Source of the DNA: Blasia pusilla
Taxonomy: Eukaryota; Marchantiophyta; Marchantiopsida; Blasiales
Direction of reading: 5' to 3'
Assembly (NCBI GenBank): GCA_050084515.1
Contig: CM114274.1
Location: forward strand, 32,736,001-32,800,000
DNA: 64,000 bases
Part shown: piece by piece, positions 38,270-49,739 of the stretch
How positions within the stretch are numbered: the first letter of the stretch is position 1
How the letters are laid out: each line of letters opens with the position of its first letter
Position numbers and translations under genes: made by a program
The notes under the pieces: generated by a model
The model's database searches: none
The model's input: only the letters and a program-made list of their open reading frames with translations
Told to the model about the DNA's origin: nothing

Positions 38270-39060
38270 ATAAGACACCCACATAGCCCTTTATAATCGT
38301 TCATTGCAAAGGATAAGTAGATTTTGATGATCCATCCACACTCATGTAAGAAACAACCCTAGAGCTTCCTTCCATCTGAAACTAGCAACAATTTTCATGC
38401 AACCCATGACTTCAACCCCTACAAGAAATTGGGCATCGCTTCAGCAATGATTTTTCCCACAAAAAATTTTCTGAAGTTGCACAACATAAATCCAACGAGC
38501 TAAAGGTTGCTCCCAAGAGACCCAGAATGGGAAACACCGACCATATACTTGGAAGCTATCCAAAATCAAGCAACACTTCCGTGCGTCTCTCTCCTATAAC
38601 GAAAATCAACTTACAAATAGCACAAATGAGCGACTCTTGCTCCCGTGAGTCGATGAATAGGGAACACAATCCCCAAGCCACATAACTAGTGAGAAACTAG
38701 CAAAAGCTCACATTGTAGACTCTCAATCTCTCATTCTTTCTTTGTAAATCAAAATTATTCAAAAGCTCTCACACAAACTCCATCCCTCTCTCTCTCTGAA
38801 AACCAAACCCACTCTGCTAATGAGAAGCTTCAGTTACTCACAAGGCAAGGAGGACCATAGCTACAATATCTCATGCCAGGAGGTTCAACAAATAGAGAAT
38901 GAGCTTCGAAGCTCCCTCCATTTGGATATATCCCCTTTCCTCTTGCAAACTCTCTTCACGGTTACCTATGGTTGTACGTTAGCTCCTTGGCTCTTGACCT
39001 ATTATAAGGGGATCAAGCGTCACTTCCAAAAGTGGAAAGGAAATTAGCTGACAAGACTAA
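38270..39060. repeat. Dispersed non-coding repeat, copy 2
   Basis: This matches copy 1 (25950-26770) through phrases such as ctagcaac, cttcaacccctacaa, ggcttc, aggcaaggaggacca and ttgacctattataagggg. It matches copy 3 (49740-50250) more closely around caaacccactct(g/c)ctaatga and gaggttcaacaa. The CT tract at 38785-38797 is short here, unlike in copy 1. Confidence 0.7.
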
Positions 39061-39732
39061 ACTCTGTCAGACAGACAGATAATGGAGCGGCAACTTGACT
39101 GTCATAAACAAAGAGTGATTGTTGTATGTGGCATCCAACCTATTAGAACTTCACTTTACCACCTTAGAATTCTCCATACCAAGATCTGTCCAAATAGCCT
39201 TCACGATTGTTTGCCTCTAGCATCTATGTTATGCAAATGATGACAAGTCAAGGTGCTCACAAACGAGTTTTATATCTTTCCTTGGTCCCCAACATCAAAA
39301 GAAAGCCTTTTCTAAGTTGAACATAGCTCGAAAATTGTAATGGACTTCTTTTGCAAGCTTGGTTCTATTACTCCTCGTCGTTCTAATGTGCATCCAATTA
39401 AATTCTTGTCCTGAACCTGGCAACCTGAATTCTTGATCTTGTGAATACCCCAACTAGCCTTCTAAATTAGAGTTTCGAGTATCAGCCGGAAGATGTTGGG
39501 CTAATCCAGAACCCATTGTTTCTTTCGTGGACTTGTCAAAAGCTTCTTCTTTTACACACATAAGATCGACAATAAGAGGAGTCAAATGTTGATTGGCAAC
39601 ATATATCAATATTATAGGAATACTATAAAAGAAAAGTAGCTCTATAGTGTCCCCAATTATATTTGGAAATCATAGTCTATGGGGTAAATAAACTTAACAC
39701 ATATGTACGTAATAATAGGGAAATAAATATGC

Positions 39733-39941
39733 AAGATTGCACACGGACAAAGTCCATGTCTGTGGACTTATGTCCCTGGAGGCTTGGGTACTCGCGGCCT
39801 GTACTAGAGCTCGCCCTGCCTGCAACGTAGACTCGGGCTCGGCCAACCCGCACCCAATCTAGGAACCCGTTGCCTGTGTTGTAGTCGACACCTAAGCCCA
39901 TATTGGCCCGTAACACAGACTTTGTCCCGTCTGTGCAACCA
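39733..39941. mobile_element. MITE-like element with inverted ends
   Basis: A GC-rich block of about 200 bp stands out in AT-rich DNA. Its ends are imperfect inverted repeats: ttgcacacggacaaagtc at the left and, reverse-complemented, ttgcacagacgggacaaagtc at the right. No coding capacity or clear target-site duplication is seen. Superfamily unknown. Confidence 0.55.
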
Positions 39942-40929
39942 TGGAAGTATGATGAGATAAAAAAAGGTTTCTATATGCTCATAAGAGTCTTTTTCTTAAA
40001 TATTTTCCACCTAACTCAACCTTTAGAAAATAGATTGAATTGGAATCTTAAATTTCATTTAAATATTTCTTCCCAGCCTTAATTGAAAATCAAGAAGAAT
40101 TTCTTAAAATAAAACCATTGTCATAGTTTTGAAGAATAATTCTTATCCCTCTATTCTCTTATTATATTTTCTTAAACGTTTCTAAATTTATTAATTAGTT
40201 AATATCTTATTATATTTTCTTAAACTTATGAAGTGATTTTCTTATCTAAATTCTAATTATTTTTCAACATTGCTTGGGAGGAAATTTTTTAATTTTATTT
40301 TGGAAAAAATAATTAATTTCCTGTTATTGATTAAGAGATGAGAGTTTGGAAAAGGAATTGATAACCATTTTTCCCCATCTAATAAGGGAAAAGACATGAG
40401 ATTTTTTTCAAAGTGAAGTTAGAGTTTCATAAATTATCAAACGAGAATCTATTGCAATTATTTGATGTCATCTTTTTGGGTGTTAAACTCTAGAAATTCA
40501 ATGAGTGTCTAATGGGTTCATAGTATCATTCTCCATATTTTAGTTCTTTTCGTTTCCATGTATTTCCACCAGTACAATGTCTAGGGAACAAATGACTAGT
40601 TTTGGATAAGGAAGGATTTCATAATTTTAAAAACATTGAAGCATTTCATTTTCAACACAGGTTGTGGAGGGAAAAAGAGAAACCGATTAATCTTCAACAG
40701 AGGAAGGTTTCCCAAGGAGAATTATTTAAAGTGCTAAAGTTTCAAGAGGAAACTAGAAATAAGGAATTAATTTTTGATAGGTGAGCGGAGATGAGGTAAG
40801 GAAGAGGGAGATATTTTGAGAAGAAAGCACCAAAATATTTCCAAACCTCTCCGAAGAGTGCTTTTGATCTAGTTGGGATAATGAAAAAGAAATAGAGGAA
40901 GGGAAAAATATCATTTTCATGCAGATAGT

Positions 40930-41280
40930 TTCCCCTACACCCGGTCACGCCTCTCGCCTTTCAACCTCAATGCCCCCGTCCTCAGCCGCCCTCCCCTACT
41001 CCATCTGTGCTTCCTACTAAGCCTTGTCGTGCATCCTCCTACCTTGCCCCCTCCCCCTCCCACCCCACCCTCCCCGTGCTTGCACCCCCTCTCCTGCCAC
41101 CCTCACTTCCAAGCCACTCTTCCCTGCTCCAACCTCACCTTTGCCTCGCCTTGTCCCCACCTCCATGTTCGCCCCCTACCTCTCCCTTGATATACACTCC
41201 TCTCCTCCGCCTCACCTTGCCTTGCCCCACCCTACATCCGGCCCTCCGCCTTCATACTTCCTCCATGCCTTGTACCCATA
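40930..41280. repeat. Cytosine-rich low-complexity tract
   Basis: A pyrimidine-rich stretch dominated by ctcccc, cacccc and cttgcccc words on the plus strand. It yields overlapping Pro/Leu/Ser open frames in two frames, which is expected from composition alone. No gene is called here. Confidence 0.8.
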
Positions 41281-41438
41281 AGTTTTCCCCCAAAACTATT
41301 CATTTTCTTTGTGCATATCCTTACTTTTTCCTTTTTGTGCATGATAATGCCCTCCTTTGATATATGATTGTATGTCTTGCAAGATTGGAAGTGTTTATAT
41401 GGTATTAAAGCTTTGAAGTGTATTAAGAATCTATTGGC

Positions 41439-41721
41439 AAATGGAACCCTCGTGCCTATTCATCCTCGGGTTAGGTGAGAGTTGAGTTAAGCCGGGAGGG
41501 ACACTTAGGCAAAACTTAGCACTCAAGGCGGATTTGAACACACGACTTGCCATTTCACAGGGGGTGTGATTACCCAATGTGCTACAGTCTCCTGCACACT
41601 AGCAAGGGGAACATAACAAGTTTAATCTTATTCCATAAGGGAATTTCTGAGAGGGATCAGGGTCAACTAACTCAACCTCGGGTTAAAAAACCCGAGGATG
41701 AATAGGCACGAGAAGTGGAAC
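41439..41721. mobile_element. TIR element with a tRNA-like (pol III box) interior
   Basis: Perfect 24-bp terminal inverted repeats lie at 41449-41472 (ctcgtgcctattcatcctcg and four more bases) and 41689-41712. They are flanked by a 9-bp direct repeat with one mismatch: aaatggaac at 41439-41447 and aagtggaac at 41713-41721. A 9-bp duplication suits a Mutator-like element. On the minus strand the interior has A-box-like TAGCACATTGGGTAATCAC and, about 40 bases on, B-box-like GTGTTCAAATCC, as in a tRNA-derived SINE. The right TIR also forms its own hairpin (cctcgggttaaaaaacccgagg lies at 41676-41697). Confidence 0.8.
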
Positions 41722-42732
41722 TCCCCGCTTGGAGTCATAGAAAATGGTTTTGGAAATCAATAAAATCTTGGAAGGGAAAAATCACAAGGTTTGATACTTG
41801 GCCAACTTCGATCATAGTCAAAATTGTATGGATGTTTTTAATTTTGAGCACCTTATCATATAACATTCAAGAGACACGATGTCATTTTCTTCATAGAAAA
41901 GCTAGATTTGGATGCAAAAAAATAAATCTAAATCTCCTTAAGATTGAAGTTGGTCAAGATACTATCATCTTATAAATAGCCCTATATTGGTTTAAAAAGC
42001 ATAATAATAATAGATAGATTCTAGACTTCTTTGAGCTTCTTCCATAGTAGAAATATGTTGACCAATATTACAATATCATGGAGTCAAGGAGCCTGAGTTC
42101 ATTAGTTTTGAAACATGAAATCATGGGATTTATTACAAAGGATGGTTTATCAATATGGATAGAAATATAACCACTAAAAGATAGATGGCAGAGGAGCAAT
42201 TATATTCCATGGTTTTATAGTCTTCGTCATAATATTGTTATCTTTAATATCTTATTCTAGCATCTGGTTTGTGCAATGCACACATGAAAACGTATGGGAA
42301 ACAGGTTTTTCTTGTTAGCGCTTAGTTAATTCCTCTTGGACAGGTGTCAATAGGGTAAGGCTTAAAAAATCATCGTGTAAACACCAGAGGAGGGGCTCCC
42401 GAAACCCCGTCCTCTTTTAATAACATAGATTCCATGAAAATATTATGATATCACTAATAACATATTAATTTATTCAAAGACTACATGCAAGTGTAAGAAT
42501 AATTTTTTAAAGTGTAAGAAATGATGATGATTTTTTTATGTTAGAAAATTCACTATCATTCATCACAACTTTATGCCACATTGCTATATATTTCTATATT
42601 TTAAAAACTCCCTATTAGTATGCGTTGCTTTCATTCAACTTTTCTTTATAGTTTGTGTTGCCTTTGTATATAGGTGCACCTTATTCATGGTTCATTTGCA
42701 TTTAAAATCTACATACTTGAAGTTATCAAATA

Positions 42733-42905
42733 CTAGTCAGGATCCCTGACCCTAAACGCCCCATTCCCTAAATTTGAATCCCAACTTTGAATGTTAATTG
42801 AATGCCCCCTATCCAAATGCCCATGCCACACCGCATGTTCAAAGGACACGTGGTCAACTATCCCGTGTCGCCACTTGAAAATCGCTCCTCTGATAATAAT
42901 ATAGA
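42733..42905 (-). mobile_element. Non-autonomous mini-Helitron, 173 bp
   Basis: On the minus strand it begins TCTATATTATTATCAGAG at 42905 and ends with a hairpin TCAGG-GAT-CCTGA directly followed by CTAG at 42733, then T. These are Helitron hallmarks (5' TC, 3' hairpin, CTRR, insertion before T). The base before the 5' end is T rather than the usual A. The interior has no open frame. Confidence 0.75.
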
Positions 42906-45230
42906 ACATTCTTAATCTTTAAATGCTCGAGTACCTAGAGTATTACTCTTTCTACTATCTTGTTTCAAATTTTAATATCTGAAAAAAATAATTATGTACA
43001 AACTACAGAAAGATGAGGGTGAATACCAACTCCGCAACCAATGATGGAATCTATGTATGTAGAAGGCGGAAGAACTTATCAATGGTATACGGAGTTTTAA
43101 AAAATAAAAATGATAAGACCAGATATTCTTGCTTTCTATATTTATGATGGAACATTAATCAATAATCATTTCACATGGGCAGTGCGTGCTAGTTTCCCAT
43201 CATAAGGCTCCATGGACAGATGAGTGGAGCGATTAAGAGTTCGAATCTTGACGTTCCTCTTAACCCCTTGGAGTTTTCACATCTGGCCCAACTTGTAGAG
43301 AAAAAATTCATCGATGGCAAATATCGCCATCTGGTAAGGGAGCCAAAGAAGAATGAAAAAAAGCCCAAAAGAAAGCGTTCTAAAAACGTTTACTATTTCA
43401 AAACTCTTTAATAGTTTATAATAGTAGATTGATAACAATATCCTCTATAGCTTGTTTGATTATATATATGCATTATGATATTCACTCTACAAAGACTATA
43501 TTGTGAATACGAGTACAAATCAACTCATTCTCCTTTAATAGGTCTCGTAGAGTTTGACGTGACCCATGGTTTAGCACTTGTATTTAGATACTTTTGTTCT
43601 ATTTACAACCCAACAGTTAGTCAAGTCGGAGTGTAGAGGCTGCAGAATACAAGTTATTTTGTAGCCTCTGCACCCTAGATGTGAATTTTTCGATCGATAG
43701 AAATGCGTTTAGGATGCTAATGCCCTCCATTCACCTGAGAGTAAATTAAACTAACATGAATTTTCTTGGCCGTGTTGTATTCTTGTTCTAGTCATTTTTT
43801 TTCTCTTCCAACACTACTCTCTTCCTTCTAAACCCTCTTCCTCCAGCTGTATTAGTCTCTCCGGACTTCGAGTGCAGAGACTGCAAATTATTCTTCTAGT
43901 CATTTTTTTTGTCTTTCTTCTCGCTGTGGCTCTGCCGAAGCATTACTCTCTTCCCTCCGAACCCCTGTCCTCCAGCATTATTAGTCTCTCCGGATTCCGA
44001 ACCCTCTTTACCAAAGCCGATTGGGGCGCATATTGGTTATGCACACAATCAAAAGACACGTTCTATGAATTCTCCTCTTTTTTCTCATAGCCAAAATCAC
44101 TCGAGGTTCAAAATTCTTGAGCATATTCTTGTCATCTATAACGGTTTTTGATACTGTATGGAAATAATTCCAAAAATAAATTTAACACATGTCCATCATT
44201 GTCAAATATTTGAGTAATTTTTAGCATTCCTTCTACTAGCGAGATTCCCGCACAATGCATGGAGACTAAATCAATGATTGAGATTAATAAAGTGATTAAA
44301 ATTGAGTGGCAAAGTGGGCAGCCCACTCTGCCACATATTATCGAACCAAGGACTTGAAAACTACACATTAATCCTTTGATTATAGTATCTATACTATAGA
44401 TCAAGGAAGGGATGTTTAGTCTAAGTCCGGAGTTAACACATTTCAATTCTAAAAGAAGTAAAATATTTTACAATAAAAGACAATACAAACAACCAAATTA
44501 TGCATGGAATTTATATCCCCACCATTACCGGAGTGGTAGCTAAGTTTTGAGTGATGGCCTGTTTCATGGTGTTTGCCATTCCTTAAAGACATTGGCTAGG
44601 AGAAGGCCTTTAGGATCTTTTTCCGAGTGAGTGTATTGCTTGTAATTTGATTTTTAGGCTTTTGACCTTTTGGGTCCCATGGGTTTGATCTATTTACCAT
44701 TACCATTTACTGTTATACGATACGAAAAAACAATCCCTTGATTGCACAATACGGGCATTTTACTCCTAAATGAACAATTTCCGAAAAAAGTTATCATCCA
44801 TGTTTTGCCATATTTACCACCTTCATTTTTTGCTTGGTTGCACTTCCCTGAATTATTACTCAAGAGAAAGAAGAGAAAAGAAAATCATAACAGGAAAACG
44901 AGCAACATTACATTTATTATCAAAGTGTACCATAGTGTGGACCCTATCTCCGGCTGGACTCGTACTTTTAAACTCTATCAACTTTCCAAACCTCCGATAA
45001 GATGTTGGTAAGGTATCGAAGTTTATTTATTTCCAAATCCCCGTTTACTTATCCTCCCCTCCAAATCCATGCTTGTTTTTTAATCCATGGAGCGGTGAAA
45101 AATCACGCGCGAGAATGTTGGTCCGGCCCAGGATTTATCCTCTACCCTCAACACTCCCTTTCTCTCAAGTGAATACGAACCTTTTATTGCACGACTGTCA
45201 AACGTACTTTTCTCACTTAACACCGGCAAT
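42906..45230. other. AT-rich intergenic DNA
   Basis: Apart from the duplication at 43790-43995 nothing is recognised. Open frames at 43220-44446 and 44742-45011 lack known motifs. Confidence 0.4.
43790..43995. repeat. Imperfect direct duplication, offset about 129 bp
   Basis: The order ctagtcatttttttt, actctcttcc, tccagc and attagtctctccgga occurs twice, with ttagtctctccgga at 43852 and 43981. The copies differ by indels. No gene function is apparent. Confidence 0.7.
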
Positions 45231-45569
45231 TAGCGTATTAGCCCCAACGAAGTAGCGTAATTTTCTCCACCGTCACGAATCCTTTCGTTTCGGTGCTCTC
45301 CGTGAGCCAGAAAAGGGCTTCATTTTGTCCTCCCCGTCCACAGGAATCATTTCGCTCCGTCTCAGTCATCTGCGTGACGAAGAATAGTTTTATTTTATTT
45401 ATTTGATTTGAATCGTCCTCGGCCCCAAACCCACCCGATCCCGCCGTCCATCCATGGGCGCCGCCAGGGTACCGAAGCTCTTCACGAGCTTCCGTTCCGT
45501 CACGAGCGGAAGGGTCGTCCATTCGTAGAAGCTCTCGCACGAACGTGGTCGATGGCATTTGGCAAAGCT

Positions 45570-46868
45570 CTAGCCTCCGAGGGAGAGGGAGAGGGCGATG
45601 ACCGGCGGGCGGTTCACGCACTCGTCCGATTGCACGGTGAAAACGAAGGGGTTGTTGCAGTCCAGTCGGACTCCCAAAGCCTCGGCCTTATGCAGGAGGC
45701 GCTCGACGACTGCGTGCGGCAGTGTCGGGGTCCTGGACAGAACGAACAGCGTCTCCTGGATGCCGACTTGGGCTTGACTGCAACCGTACACGAGGGATGC
45801 GTCGTAGCCCTCGCTCGCGCTGCCTTCCAGAGCCAACACCCAGTACTGCCCACTGCCGAAGCCCGGGAAGGTGACCTCCAGCTTACCGGCGAAGCTCGCA
45901 TTCTGCGATGCTGTGGCCGATATTCCCAGGTAGCCCTTCTTCCCGCCGTCTCTGGGTGTTCTGAATGCTGCCGAAGCGGCAGTCACTCTCGAAAGAAGAT
46001 GTCGAATGTCGGCGACGTTCTGCTCCACGGTCTCGTCTCCCGTCTCGAGAAGTAGGATAGCGATCCGCAGCTCCGCTGCCGCTCGCGTCGCGAGTCCGCC
46101 CTTGGTCGCATTCGAGAGCGCCTCTGCAACGCGAGAGACTTGGGTTTTATGCTTGCCGATGGCGGTCAAGGCGTGGGTCACCTCTGTGGCTGTCTCGTTG
46201 ACTGTCGAGACGGCCTCCAAGAGTGATTCCACATTAGCAGACAGAGCTCCTTCCCCTTGGCTTATCCTCGAGTTTATGATCTGTAGCCGTCTCACGATCG
46301 TCGCCACGAAGTTGAGCGAGTTGCTGATCTTCTGCAGTTGGAAACTTATGGACATCCTGGCTTCTTCCAGTGCCTTGTCCTCGAGCACGTACTTCTTTTG
46401 GATGGTCGTCCGCACATCGTCAATCTGAGCGACAGCCTTGGCGAATGTGGACACCAGTACATGTGAACAGATGTTGCGCGCCTGCGAGCAGACCTGACCG
46501 GCAGTGATGGAGATAAACGCGATGGATTGATTGTAGGGCTTGCCTAGGGAGTAGATGCTGTTCCGTACTCCGACTACTGCTCCTTTTCCTGGAGCTGGAG
46601 GCTCAAGGATGCTGTAGTCTGCCAAAACGCACACTCCTCCAGTTTCTCGCAGGTTTTTGGTGTTGGCTGTGGCGCCGATCTCGAACCACCGGCCTCCGTA
46701 TGGCGCGATTTGAATCTTGTCGAAAGTGGCGAGATCGGGACAAGTCGGTCTCGAGAGCGCGTCGGTGCAAAAGGAGTTTGCTACGTCCTTGTCCAACTCA
46801 CAACTGCCAAGACTCCAGAGCTGGAGAAGCAGCACTGTCAGTAGTCTCAATCGAGCTGTGGTCGCCAT
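45570..46868 (-). CDS. Secreted ApoD/Blc-like lipocalin split by a helical insertion
   Basis: Single-exon gene of 432 residues from the ATG at 46866-46868, chosen because it starts a clear signal peptide (hydrophobic LLTVLLLQLWSLGSC, residues 9-23); an in-frame ATG 23 codons upstream would bury it. Residues 43-120 match the front of apolipoprotein D/Blc lipocalins: PTCPDL, GGRWFEIG (59-65, the GxW motif) and GGVCVLADYSIL (78-89). Residues 312-417 match the back half: FAGKLEVTFPG, YWVLALE, YDASLVYG and LFVLSRTPTLPHAVVERLL. Ordinary members have about 160-200 residues; here about 190 residues (roughly 120-310), predicted mainly helical with heptad-like Leu/Val/Ile spacing, lie between the halves. 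Potential N-glycosylation sites: 113, 224, 253, 323. Cysteines at 34, 43, 80, 127, 134, 363, 404 and 417 suggest disulfides. Ligand unknown. A decayed duplicate lies at 58320-61214. Confidence 0.85.
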   Translation of the reverse strand: MATTARLRLLTVLLLQLWSLGSCELDKDVANSFCTDALSRPTCPDLATFDKIQIAPYGGRWFEIGATANTKNLRETGGVCVLADYSILEPPAPGKGAVVGVRNSIYSLGKPYNQSIAFISITAGQVCSQARNICSHVLVSTFAKAVAQIDDVRTTIQKKYVLEDKALEEARMSISFQLQKISNSLNFVATIVRRLQIINSRISQGEGALSANVESLLEAVSTVNETATEVTHALTAIGKHKTQVSRVAEALSNATKGGLATRAAAELRIAILLLETGDETVEQNVADIRHLLSRVTAASAAFRTPRDGGKKGYLGISATASQNASFAGKLEVTFPGFGSGQYWVLALEGSASEGYDASLVYGCSQAQVGIQETLFVLSRTPTLPHAVVERLLHKAEALGVRLDCNNPFVFTVQSDECVNRPPVIALSLSLGG

Positions 46869-47660
46869 TGAAGGCCTAATCCTCTGCCTGATCGAGATGG
46901 TTGGTTGCAGTGCGAAACTACAGGCTAGCTGCCCCACGAAGGCCGAGCCAAACTAGAGCAGAACTTCGTACAATTTGGAGTGTTTTTTTATTACCAATAA
47001 GACTGGTGGCATCCACGCTTTGGACGCTTCTAGGCAGCAGAGTCCACAACGCCGATTCACCTGTCAACTCGGACTCCCCAATTACAGCCGAAGACAGCGT
47101 ATTAATTTATACTCGAGCAGTCTGCATCGGGTTCCGCGAAGTGCGAATTTCCATATACGGTCGGATAACCGGCATTTGAATGCCTGTCGAAGACACTCAC
47201 AAGCTTGGCTGTGCATGTTGTGAGCACCGTAGATGCAGAGTTCTATCTACACCCACATTTGGAGAGACTGAGAAACTCAGACTTCACCGAGTGCTCACTG
47301 AACGTGGGGTCGGGCTAGATGCGGTGGGAGGAAGGAGCTCCGAATTTCTGATCGTTAATTCCGTTTTCTCTCGCTGACTCGCTTCAAGCATTTTGCAGAA
47401 GAACAGCTTGTAGGACGAATGGATGGGTCCTTCTCAAGTCAAGGGCGGTGACATCATGGCCGTGGTGTTCCCGACTACATCCGATAGTTCCTCATCTCCA
47501 TTTATTCAGGAAGCGCAGAGTTTGATCCAAGTGCAACCAAACCCGTGCCTGAAGTCGTCAACCAACCAACTCGAGCTGAACAGGAGTGGTGTAGTTTTGA
47601 ACATGGGGCCACAGTAGAAGCATCGCATCAGTGTGTGCACCCACCTGAAAGTCACTTTCC
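45640..47660. repeat. Segmental duplication, intact unit
   Basis: The lipocalin coding region, its 5' flank and sequence up to tgtgtgcacccacctgaa (about 47632) recur in the same order and orientation at 58320-61880. Similarity covers exon and promoter, so this was a DNA duplication and not a retrocopy (the gene has no introns to test this independently). Confidence 0.9.
47103..47111 (-). promoter_or_regulatory. TATA box candidate of the lipocalin gene
   Basis: The minus strand reads gagTATAAATTAAT about 235 bp upstream of the lipocalin ATG. In the duplicated copy the aligned place (about 61438-61450) reads TACAAATACTGATA, so the box is lost there. Position and sequence fit a core promoter; no transcription start evidence exists. 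Confidence 0.45.
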
Positions 47661-48639
47661 CCCTCTCCGCTTCTTTGGGTAAGGGATGGATTGCATTCAA
47701 CGCCGCAGCTTTAATGTCTTCATTCCTCCGAAGTCGAGCCTTGAATGTACCTAATTCTTTCTGCGTCGTTTTCCACGAAACGACGCAGAAAATTAAAAAA
47801 TATTCAGTAATTAAAATTGCAATAAGAAGAAGGTAAGAATCTAAGGGTCTTGAGACCGGTCTAAGCCTCTTCTTGAGACGGGTCTAAACCCTCCTTTTCA
47901 AGGCCGGTTGAGGGCTTTGGATATTTGATTCTTCGGGTTCCCACTTTTATTTTTCTGGTGGGGGTGAGGGGGGAATTAGTTATTAAGTTCGTGTGAAGGA
48001 CACCCCGGATAGGCTAGATGATGTGTATGTAAGGGCCGTAACTAGTTCACATGAAATTTCATCTATCAAAAGAAGTTTAATAAGTACAACATGCCCTTAA
48101 TGAGATCTTATACGACAACCCAACAAGAAGAGAAAACATAGAGACGTAAGTGAAGGATATAAACCAGAAAAAAAAGTCCGAAAGGAAGGTAAGAAGTCGG
48201 AGCTAATGTTTCAAATGTTCATACTTCTATAAATGGAGTTTGAGTATGGGATGAAAAGTCAAGGAGGAAAATTGTGAATACCTCTAGCGGAAAAAATGTA
48301 GTAAATGTAGTTTATCTCAATTCCTCTCGTTGCTCAAGTCAGCATATAAATCACAAATTTCCTTTAGTATCCAACTCATAGCTATTCACCTGACGTTATT
48401 CCTTTCTCTACAACACATCTTGGAAGTGCTTTGATTGGTATTTTCTATTGTCACTCTTGTCTTCAATGTATATCTATCAAATATATTTTTAAGTAGATCA
48501 ACTTGATGCACGTGTTGTTAGAAAGAATGTGATAACCATGATCGAAGGGGAATACCTCCAAGTATTATAGGTTGTAGAACTTGTACTCTCATCTTGATCT
48601 CCAAGTAGCAAAGTGATTTCTACTTGGGAAGAAAATTTG

Positions 48640-49010
48640 CTCCTCTTCAACACATTGAAATGCTATGGATTTCCTTAAATGTGTAGCATTATTAGTAGAG
48701 CCAAGCTTGGTGCAATATAAGTCTTGAAACTTCATATCAAAATCACAAATCCCTTAGAGGAGCACCAAGTAACCAGAGTGGTGATTCTTGAAGTGCTCTT
48801 CAAAACTTTTCTTGGCACTTTTAAATCTAAGTTTTCTTATGACATCCATCTATGGCTCCTATAATTTCTAAAACTCTTGAAATATATTTATATTTATGGA
48901 CTTTAATCTTGATTTCATCAATATATGGCCACCTAAAAAATTTGGAGTATAGTTTATCTCTACCTGTGAGATTGTCAATGATAATAGATTCGTACTTGAT
49001 AATGGTCAAT
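48640..49010 (-). pseudogene. PIF/Harbinger transposase fragment
   Basis: The minus frame 49009-48827 reads FFRWPYIDEIKIKVHKY and ISRVLEIIGAIDGCHKKT; GAIDGCH is the DDE-type signature of PIF/Harbinger transposases. After a stop the other frames continue with counterparts of FKNHHSGYLVL, ICDFDMKFQDLY and NATHLRKS to about 48640, matching the next conserved blocks. Only the middle of the catalytic domain remains; no terminal inverted repeats were found. Confidence 0.82.
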
Positions 49011-49138
49011 TATTTAATGTCGTGTTAGTCCATTAGATTCTAAATGGTGGATTGATCGCAAATGGATAGATGACTAGCAAGACACTTTTTTGCTAACTCA
49101 ACACTTTGTAATTTCATGCTCTCTCCCCCTCTAACATG

Positions 49139-49600
49139 TCATGCGCATACACATCGCTACACAACATACATCGCTGTCACCGAACACACACACAAACACG
49201 CACGATCCCATGCTAACTCATGGCATCCAAATACAGAGGCGAGAAGTACCAAAATATCTCCAAACGCCGCCCTAGCTGGTGGTTAGGTCCCTCTAACTCC
49301 AGATAGCCGTCTATCCCTACCTACCACGACATACATCTCTAGGATGCTAAGAGCAAAAAGGCCGGAGTGCTCATGTGGCCCCATCGTTAGTTGCCTTCCT
49401 GTCATCCATGTCATAGAAAAAGTCGGAATCGAAACCTGCCTAGTATCTCCTCTATGTACATCTAAGACACATCCATCGGCCCCGAGGAACCTTAGTGAGA
49501 GGTGGCGTCAGACATGCCATATGCCAACCTCTCGAACATCCATCACAGACTAGCATCGTGATCGCACCACGAGCAGAACCACACAACATACAACGCAAGC
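49139..49600. repeat. Fragment of the TGTCGTGCG-end repeat family
   Basis: Starts tgtcatgcgcatacacatcg and follows the order of 24388-24730, including ggtggttaggtccctctaac (24510 counterpart ggcggttaggtccctctaac) and ccccatcgttagt. No partner end is seen nearby. Confidence 0.65.
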
Positions 49601-49739
49601 CTGCAGGAACTACTGCTGAGCTCGAATCTACTGTACCATAAATGTTAGGAAGGTGACAGAATCCTCCTCAATCAACAATAAACCCTCACGCTACTCCACA
49701 ATGACGGTGCGGCTCCGCGAAAGTAAAGTAAGATCCAAT

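Noticed and set aside
41007-41360. Pro/Leu-rich open frames in two frames
   Set aside because: Explained by the cytosine-rich low-complexity tract; both frames are open for compositional reasons and no motif is present.
44270-44400. tRNA-like stretch with ggttcgataat on the minus strand
   Set aside because: A- and B-box-like motifs are in the wrong order and no cloverleaf can be drawn.
45408-46055. 215-residue open frame on the plus strand
   Set aside because: It is antisense to the lipocalin gene; the lipocalin frame has a signal peptide and family motifs, while this one has none. Other plus frames at 46006-46428 are rejected for the same reason.
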